64,000 nucleotides of DNA, taken from Paenibacillus glycanilyticus. Its GTDB lineage: Bacteria; Bacillota; Bacilli; Paenibacillales; Paenibacillaceae. The stretch spans positions 1 to 64,000 of the forward strand of contig NZ_BSSQ01000008.1 in NCBI RefSeq assembly GCF_030161375.1, read 5' to 3'. Positions 59,109 to 64,000 of the stretch are shown in pieces; the first letter of the stretch is position 1, and each line of letters opens with the position of its first letter. The position numbers and the translations under genes were made by a program. Below the pieces are notes generated by a model that was given only the letters and a program-made list of their open reading frames with translations, was not told the origin of the DNA and did no database searches.

Positions 59109-59699
59109 ATGTCCAAAGTGCTGATTGTGACTGGCGATGCTGCGGAAGTGTTAGAGGTGTATTATCCTTATTACCGTCTCCTGGAGGAAGGCTACGAGGC
59201 TGTTATCGCTTCCCCGACGCAAAAAACGTTACATACCGTATGTCATGATTTTATTGACGGTTGGGACACGTACACGGAAAAACCGGCTCATCTATTGCAA
59301 TCCCACCTGGGTTTCGCCGATGTAGATCCGTCCGAGTATGCGGCTCTTATTATTCCTGGCGGCAGAGCGCCGGAATACATTCGGGGCAACGCGGAGCTGC
59401 CGCGCATTCTTCAGCATTTCATCGACGCCGACAAACCGATCGGCGCCATCTGCCACGGCGCGCAAGTGTTCCTCTCGCTCTCCGATTACAGCTATTTCAA
59501 CGGCCGCACCATGACGGCCTATAACGCTTCCCGGCTGGAAGTCGAACGGCTTGGCGCATGTTATGCGGACGAGACGCTGCATGTAGACGGCAAGCTTGTC
59601 ACCGGCCATGCTTGGCCTGATCTGCCTGGCTTTATGCGCGAATTTCTGAAGCTTGTCCGCCAGGACGCCGCTCAGACCGCAGAAGCCATTACTCCATAA
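59109..59699 (+). CDS. DJ-1/PfpI family protein
   Basis: A 196-aa class I glutamine amidotransferase-like protein. The nucleophile elbow is GAICHGAQV (C115), preceded by ALIIPGGRAPEYIR with the usual Glu region and followed by VTGHAWPDLPGFMREFLKLV. The family includes glyoxalase III, protein deglycase candidates and PfpI proteases; many members act in carbonyl or oxidative stress. AGGAG precedes the ATG. Confidence 0.88.
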   Translation: MSKVLIVTGDAAEVLEVYYPYYRLLEEGYEAVIASPTQKTLHTVCHDFIDGWDTYTEKPAHLLQSHLGFADVDPSEYAALIIPGGRAPEYIRGNAELPRILQHFIDADKPIGAICHGAQVFLSLSDYSYFNGRTMTAYNASRLEVERLGACYADETLHVDGKLVTGHAWPDLPGFMREFLKLVRQDAAQTAEAITP

Positions 59700-59724
59700 T
59701 CTAGCTATTACCGCACGGACACGG

Positions 59725-59765
59725 GCGGCAGCAACGGCTACACGCCATTGACTGTCGCTTTTTTT
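59725..59765 (+). terminator. Possible terminator of the DJ-1/PfpI gene
   Basis: GCGGCAG and CTGTCGC (one G-T pair) with a 20-base loop, followed by seven T residues. The large loop makes it a weak candidate. Confidence 0.5.
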
Positions 59766-59778
59766 GATGCTTCAAGCG

Positions 59779-60615
59779 TTAGTGCTTAGGAAACAGGTTC
59801 TGCTGATTGCTTTCCCGGAACCGGTTCGGAGACAATCCGGTCACCCGGCGAAATATGATCGAGAAATAATTCGGATTGTCGTAACCCAGCAGCTTCGCAA
59901 TCTCCCATACCTTCATTTCCGTGGAGACGAGCAGCCTTGTCGCTTCTCCGATCCGCCTATGGATCGCATAATTAATCGGAGAGATCTGGTAATAATCCTT
60001 GAACGCATGCGACACATAATACGGACTCACGTGAAATTGCAGCCCTAAATCCTTCAGGTTGATATTCTGCGTAAAATTCCTGTCGATATAGTCCTTGATT
60101 TGCTCGGCAAGTCCCGCATTGGATTGCTGCTTAATATGTTGCTGATTGCGAACGGTTCTTCTAAGCAACAAGATAACGGAGTTGATCAGACACCGGCATA
60201 TCCTCTCATAGCCCTCCTCCTTGATGGAGGATTCGTCCACGATCATCTTCATCAGAGCCGCAATCTCCGTGTACACCCGGCTGGACCGGATTACCGGCTC
60301 AACGTCCCGGGGAATGACCCAATCCTCGGACGGGCTTGCTTTAGGCAGCGCAAATCCGCAATAATACGTGGTCAGAGGCTGATCGCTTGATGACTGTTCT
60401 TCATGCAGAACCCCTTTGTTATAGACCAGAATATCCCCTCCGCTAACGCGGAACGATTGTCCTCCGATCGTAAATGTTCCTTCTCCGTCGCATATGACGA
60501 TAATCTCATGCAAATCATCATGCTTATGGCTCGGAAAATTCCAGTTTGGCGCATCGCTTACTTTCCCCGCATACAACAAGCGGCTTTCTAGCTCTTCTCC
60601 GGCAGCCGACGTCAT
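59779..60615 (-). CDS. AraC family regulator with cupin domain
   Basis: A 278-aa protein: N-terminal cupin (FPSHKHDDLHEIIVICDGEGTFTIGG ... VSGGDILVYNKGVLHEE) and C-terminal helix-turn-helix pair (NLKDLGLQFHVSPYYVSHAFK; VWEIAKLLGYDNPNYFSIIF). The targets are unknown; it is divergent from the small gene and MFS exporter at 60755-62491, which are candidates. Confidence 0.88.
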   Translation of the reverse strand: MTSAAGEELESRLLYAGKVSDAPNWNFPSHKHDDLHEIIVICDGEGTFTIGGQSFRVSGGDILVYNKGVLHEEQSSSDQPLTTYYCGFALPKASPSEDWVIPRDVEPVIRSSRVYTEIAALMKMIVDESSIKEEGYERICRCLINSVILLLRRTVRNQQHIKQQSNAGLAEQIKDYIDRNFTQNINLKDLGLQFHVSPYYVSHAFKDYYQISPINYAIHRRIGEATRLLVSTEMKVWEIAKLLGYDNPNYFSIIFRRVTGLSPNRFRESNQQNLFPKH

Positions 60616-60754
60616 GCCCGTTCCCTCATTTCAAATAACCTGCTACAGCAAGATATATCACATTATAAGCATATCCGGCAAGATGCTTCATTGCCGCATG
60701 TTCACCCTTCCATTAAGCTTTGAGTGTAGGGTAGCAAGCGAAAGAGGTGATCGT

Positions 60755-61267
60755 ATGCGCGAGACGGGACGCTGGGAGCAGACTATATTTCAAAGAGCGG
60801 TAACGCATTTTTATGCGCTGCGTTACTCGTTATGGATACAAGAGCTTCCTCACGACCAACCATACGACATCCATCACCAATACTTATGGGACATTCGCAT
60901 GCATGAGCCCGTTTATCAGGCATTTAGCGAAATTCTTGGAACAACCGCGCTCTGGGCACAACTAATCCCCGAGGAGCCTGCGCCCGTCAAAGGCATCATT
61001 TGCTTGCAGCACTCGGTTCCGATCCCGCTTGAACAATGCCGCCTGAACTATGCTCAGATCGGCGATTTGGTCTTATACAACCCGGAGGTCCACAGCCTCG
61101 ATCTGGATAGCGTACCGGATCACAGCTGGCTGCCGATCGCTTTCTTTCCGGCACAGCCGGATCAGCCTTGCCTGTTGAAGGAAAGACTGCGAAGCTGGGA
61201 AGCAAGAACTAGCCATACGTTCCTGTCGGCAAGAGGGCATAAGCTGCTTGGCTCCGAACGTTGGTAG
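60755..61267 (+). CDS. Hypothetical protein (170 aa)
   Basis: I do not recognise this family. The protein is soluble, rich in aromatic residues, Pro and Glu, with no signal peptide (RYSLWIQELPHDQPYDIHHQ; VHSLDLDSVPDHSWLPIAFF). The ATG at 60755 is chosen for its AGAGGTGA site; the open frame begins inside the divergent AraC gene. It lies 27 bases before the MFS exporter gene and is likely co-transcribed with it. Confidence 0.68.
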   Translation: MRETGRWEQTIFQRAVTHFYALRYSLWIQELPHDQPYDIHHQYLWDIRMHEPVYQAFSEILGTTALWAQLIPEEPAPVKGIICLQHSVPIPLEQCRLNYAQIGDLVLYNPEVHSLDLDSVPDHSWLPIAFFPAQPDQPCLLKERLRSWEARTSHTFLSARGHKLLGSERW

Positions 61268-61294
61268 GAGTTATCTATTTGGAGGAACAACAAC

Positions 61295-62491
61295 ATGAAA
61301 AAAGAAAATCTGCTTATTTTCACCTTTACTCTGCTGGCTTTTATTCTGGGAACGACCGAATATGTCATTGTGGGGCTGCTTACGCCCATCGCTGACAGCT
61401 TAGGCGTCTCCGTCGCGCAGACCGGCATTATGGTCTCTGGCTTTGCGATTGCTTATGCGGCAGGTACGCCGTTTGTCATGATGGCTGCCGGTTATTTCTC
61501 GAAACGCAACGCGCTGCTGCTTGGCGCTTCGTTAGTTGTCTTATGCACGGTGGGAAGTGCCTTGTCTTTCTCTTACCCCGTCTTGTTCCTTACCCGCATG
61601 GCAACCGCGATCTTCTGCGGGTTAAGCGTATCGTTAGCGGTATCGATCTGTTCGGATTATGTATCTCCTGAGCGGAGAGGGCTTGCGCTTTCCTATATTA
61701 TCGGCGGATTTACGATCGCAAACGTGCTTGGCGTTCCGATCGGCACCTTGGTTGGCCTGCATTTCGAATGGCCTGCGGCCTTTTGGCTGGTTGCCGCATG
61801 CGGCGTGATTAGCATCCTGCTTCTGTATCGGATCGTGCCGAGAAATTTACCCGCCGTGCAAAGCTCGATGAAAAATCAGATTAAACTCATGAAAAATCCG
61901 AGAGTGCTGGTTGCCTTCTTTATCCCGATTATCGGTATCGGAGCCATATTTGTCATCTACACGTACATCAATCCGCTTATGCTGGAGACGATGAACATAT
62001 CCGAAGGACGCACCAGCACCATCCTGCTTATATACGGGGCGGTTACCATTCTCAGCAACTTGCTTGGCGGCAGAATAGCGAGCGGGAACTATATGGCGAA
62101 GTTAAAAACATTGTTCCTCGTCCATGCCGTTGTTTATGCGATATTTGGATTTACCGTTCCGTTCACTTGGCTTGGCATTATAAGCCTGATGGCAATCGCC
62201 TTGATTTCATTCTCGATCAATGCGGCTTGCCAGCTGTATTTCATTCATTTGACCGAACGGTACGTGCCCGAAGCGAAAGACTTCGCGGCATCCCTGCTGC
62301 CGATCAGCGCCAATATCGGAATTGCCGTAGGTTCTTCGATCGGCGCGTTTGTAACCGATCATTATGGTCTGCGTTATCTTCCGCTTGCCGCAGCGATACT
62401 TGCTTTGATCGCATTTGCCGCTACCGCCTACAGCTACAGTCTTGATCAATCGGACAGCAAAAAAGCAGCCTTGAAGGCTGCCACGGAGTAA
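61295..62491 (+). CDS. MFS transporter, AraJ/YdhP (DHA1) type
   Basis: A 398-aa protein with 12 membrane segments. TTEYVIVGLLTPIADSLGVSVAQTG in the first part and YVSPERRGLALSYIIGGFTIANVLGVPIGTLVG (motif C-like glycine region) place it in the DHA1 sugar or drug exporter group (AraJ, YdhP). The substrate is unknown. GGAGG precedes the ATG. Its last codons carry the terminator of the convergent gene. Confidence 0.87.
   Translation: MKKENLLIFTFTLLAFILGTTEYVIVGLLTPIADSLGVSVAQTGIMVSGFAIAYAAGTPFVMMAAGYFSKRNALLLGASLVVLCTVGSALSFSYPVLFLTRMATAIFCGLSVSLAVSICSDYVSPERRGLALSYIIGGFTIANVLGVPIGTLVGLHFEWPAAFWLVAACGVISILLLYRIVPRNLPAVQSSMKNQIKLMKNPRVLVAFFIPIIGIGAIFVIYTYINPLMLETMNISEGRTSTILLIYGAVTILSNLLGGRIASGNYMAKLKTLFLVHAVVYAIFGFTVPFTWLGIISLMAIALISFSINAACQLYFIHLTERYVPEAKDFAASLLPISANIGIAVGSSIGAFVTDHYGLRYLPLAAAILALIAFAATAYSYSLDQSDSKKAALKAATE
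62459..62481 (-). terminator. Terminator of the AlkD-like gene, inside the MFS coding sequence
   Basis: On the minus strand GCAGCC-TTCAA-GGCTGC is followed by TTTTTT. It lies within the last codons of the convergent MFS gene and about 20 bases past the AlkD-like stop. Confidence 0.65.
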
Positions 62492-62498
62492 TTCAGTA

Positions 62499-63206
62499 TT
62501 AGCAAATACATGTCTTCTTTTTATTGCCGATTGTTCCTTTGGCTTCTACCTTTGCGATATAGTCGGAGGCCAAGGGGACTTTGCAGGCGGTATTGCCGAC
62601 ATCCACTTTAACGGCGCCGATGGCTTCCGCCACGGCTTTTGCTTCTTCCGTAAGGGGCAATACATACGAAGCTACGCAAATGACAAAATTATTCATCACG
62701 TACCGCACGCGATTACGCTCGTCATGGATAGTCTTTCTGACCCGCTCCAGCAGCTTGCGGATTTCGGTCATATCCAGCTGATCGTCCGGCGCGATCGTTA
62801 CATAATTCGCATATGCGCTCCAACCGGCAACCGCCACCAACTCTTCGGCCGAATCGATCCATTCCATGGCTAGCTCCCTAGCGAATAAGCTTTCAGCGGT
62901 CACGCTGCCAACCGTATACTCCGCAGGCGAATACCAATTCGCTTGCTTAACCCATTGCTGCAGCATTTCTTTTGATACCGTTTTTGGATTTACCGTTAAG
63001 CCCGCCAAATACATCGCATCATAATTTCCGGAATCGTATAGCTTGTACACCAGCTCTTGATCTTTTTTCACGTGTTTGACCAGCTTCTTCATATCTCCGA
63101 TCTTTACGCCAAAAAAAGGCTCCAGTGCGCCATGCCGCAAATACGTGCTTTTCGTCTGGTCGCTTCCCATCGCTTCTAAAGCTTGCATGACTTCATCAAA
63201 GGTCAT
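62499..63206 (-). CDS. DNA alkylation repair protein, AlkD-like HEAT-repeat family
   Basis: A 235-aa all-helical protein of the DNA alkylation repair family: TKSTYLRHGALEPFFGVKIGDMKKLVK at the N-terminus and successive HEAT-like repeats (MEWIDSAEELVAVAGWSAYANYV, VRYVMNNFVICVASYV). AlkD enzymes excise 3- and 7-alkylpurines; this subgroup is shorter and more diverged, with a KKKTCIC tail, so glycosylase activity is not certain. GGAGG precedes the ATG. Confidence 0.83.
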   Translation of the reverse strand: MTFDEVMQALEAMGSDQTKSTYLRHGALEPFFGVKIGDMKKLVKHVKKDQELVYKLYDSGNYDAMYLAGLTVNPKTVSKEMLQQWVKQANWYSPAEYTVGSVTAESLFARELAMEWIDSAEELVAVAGWSAYANYVTIAPDDQLDMTEIRKLLERVRKTIHDERNRVRYVMNNFVICVASYVLPLTEEAKAVAEAIGAVKVDVGNTACKVPLASDYIAKVEAKGTIGNKKKTCIC

Positions 63207-63276
63207 CCGTTGGCCTCCAATTGTTTGTTTCTTACATCCGAGTATACCTTGGCGGCCAAGCTACTGCAAAGCAATT

Positions 63277-63320
63277 AGGGCTGGCTGTCATTGATGCCCC
63301 GCATCAAACAGCCAGCCCTT
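63277..63320 (-). terminator. Terminator of the OYE-type oxidoreductase gene
   Basis: AGGGCTGGCTGT and ACAGCCAGCCCT form a perfect 12-bp stem with an inner GATGC/GCATC pair; the T-tract is short. Confidence 0.75.
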
Positions 63321-63349
63321 ATATTATGGCCTGCTTCTGCTCACCGAAC

Positions 63350-64000
<651 letters not shown>

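Overview
The window looks like a chromosomal stretch of a Paenibacillus-type, endospore-forming Firmicute. The evidence is roughly 50% GC, strong AGGAGG-type ribosome binding sites, sigma-A promoters, an SspH spore protein, a KinA-like PAS kinase, YesM/YesN two-component systems beside CUT1 sugar transporters, and many glycoside hydrolases. No rRNA, tRNA, CRISPR array, prophage or insertion sequence was seen. Both edges cut genes: pxpC on the left and an Old Yellow Enzyme-type oxidoreductase on the right.

Layout. 0-9.7 kb: 5-oxoprolinase subunits (pxpB-pxpC), a von Willebrand lipoprotein, a GNAT enzyme, a 730-base gene-free stretch full of palindromes, an HMGL-like aldolase, a lipoprotein, ribA, a YodB-like HxlR regulator and an ArsB-type permease. 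9.7-16 kb: DUF445-fetA-fetB, ktrB, argD and a hotdog thioesterase. 16-21.3 kb: a GntR (FadR-type) regulator, a CUT1 ABC transporter and a trans-sulfuration-type PLP enzyme, with two matching operators. 21.4-25.4 kb: a CD3324-family regulator with short upstream reading frames, a propeller lipoprotein and a secreted TPR-GH26 protein. 25.5-31.1 kb: a complete L-fucose catabolic operon (fucI-fucA-fucK-fucU) under a divergent LacI repressor with a well-placed operator. 31.1-38.5 kb: a PAS kinase, then an anchored sugar-binding protein, LytS/YesM kinase, YesN regulator and MFS sugar porter, the arrangement of a xylose-type three-component sensor. 39-41.9 kb: a Btr-like AraC regulator and a siderophore-binding lipoprotein behind a perfect Fur box. 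42-58.9 kb: two closely related GH32 fructosidases bracketing a group of AT-richer genes and a GH43-CBM-ricin enzyme, followed by a YesM/YesN-controlled CUT1 transporter. 59-64 kb: a DJ-1/PfpI protein, an AraC regulator, an MFS exporter, an AlkD-like protein and the OYE protein.

The genes fit a soil or plant-associated saprophyte that senses and imports plant and microbial sugars (fucose, pentoses, fructans, arabinans, mannans) and tightly regulates iron. The least explained features are (i) a family of about 110-bp nested inverted-repeat elements just downstream of genes (4231-4343, 38536-38643, with a remnant at 52280-52297), (ii) a palindrome-rich repeat at 3690-3906, (iii) a sugar-type ABC operon ending in a trans-sulfuration enzyme, and (iv) a rhomboid-like protein with an altered active-site motif.
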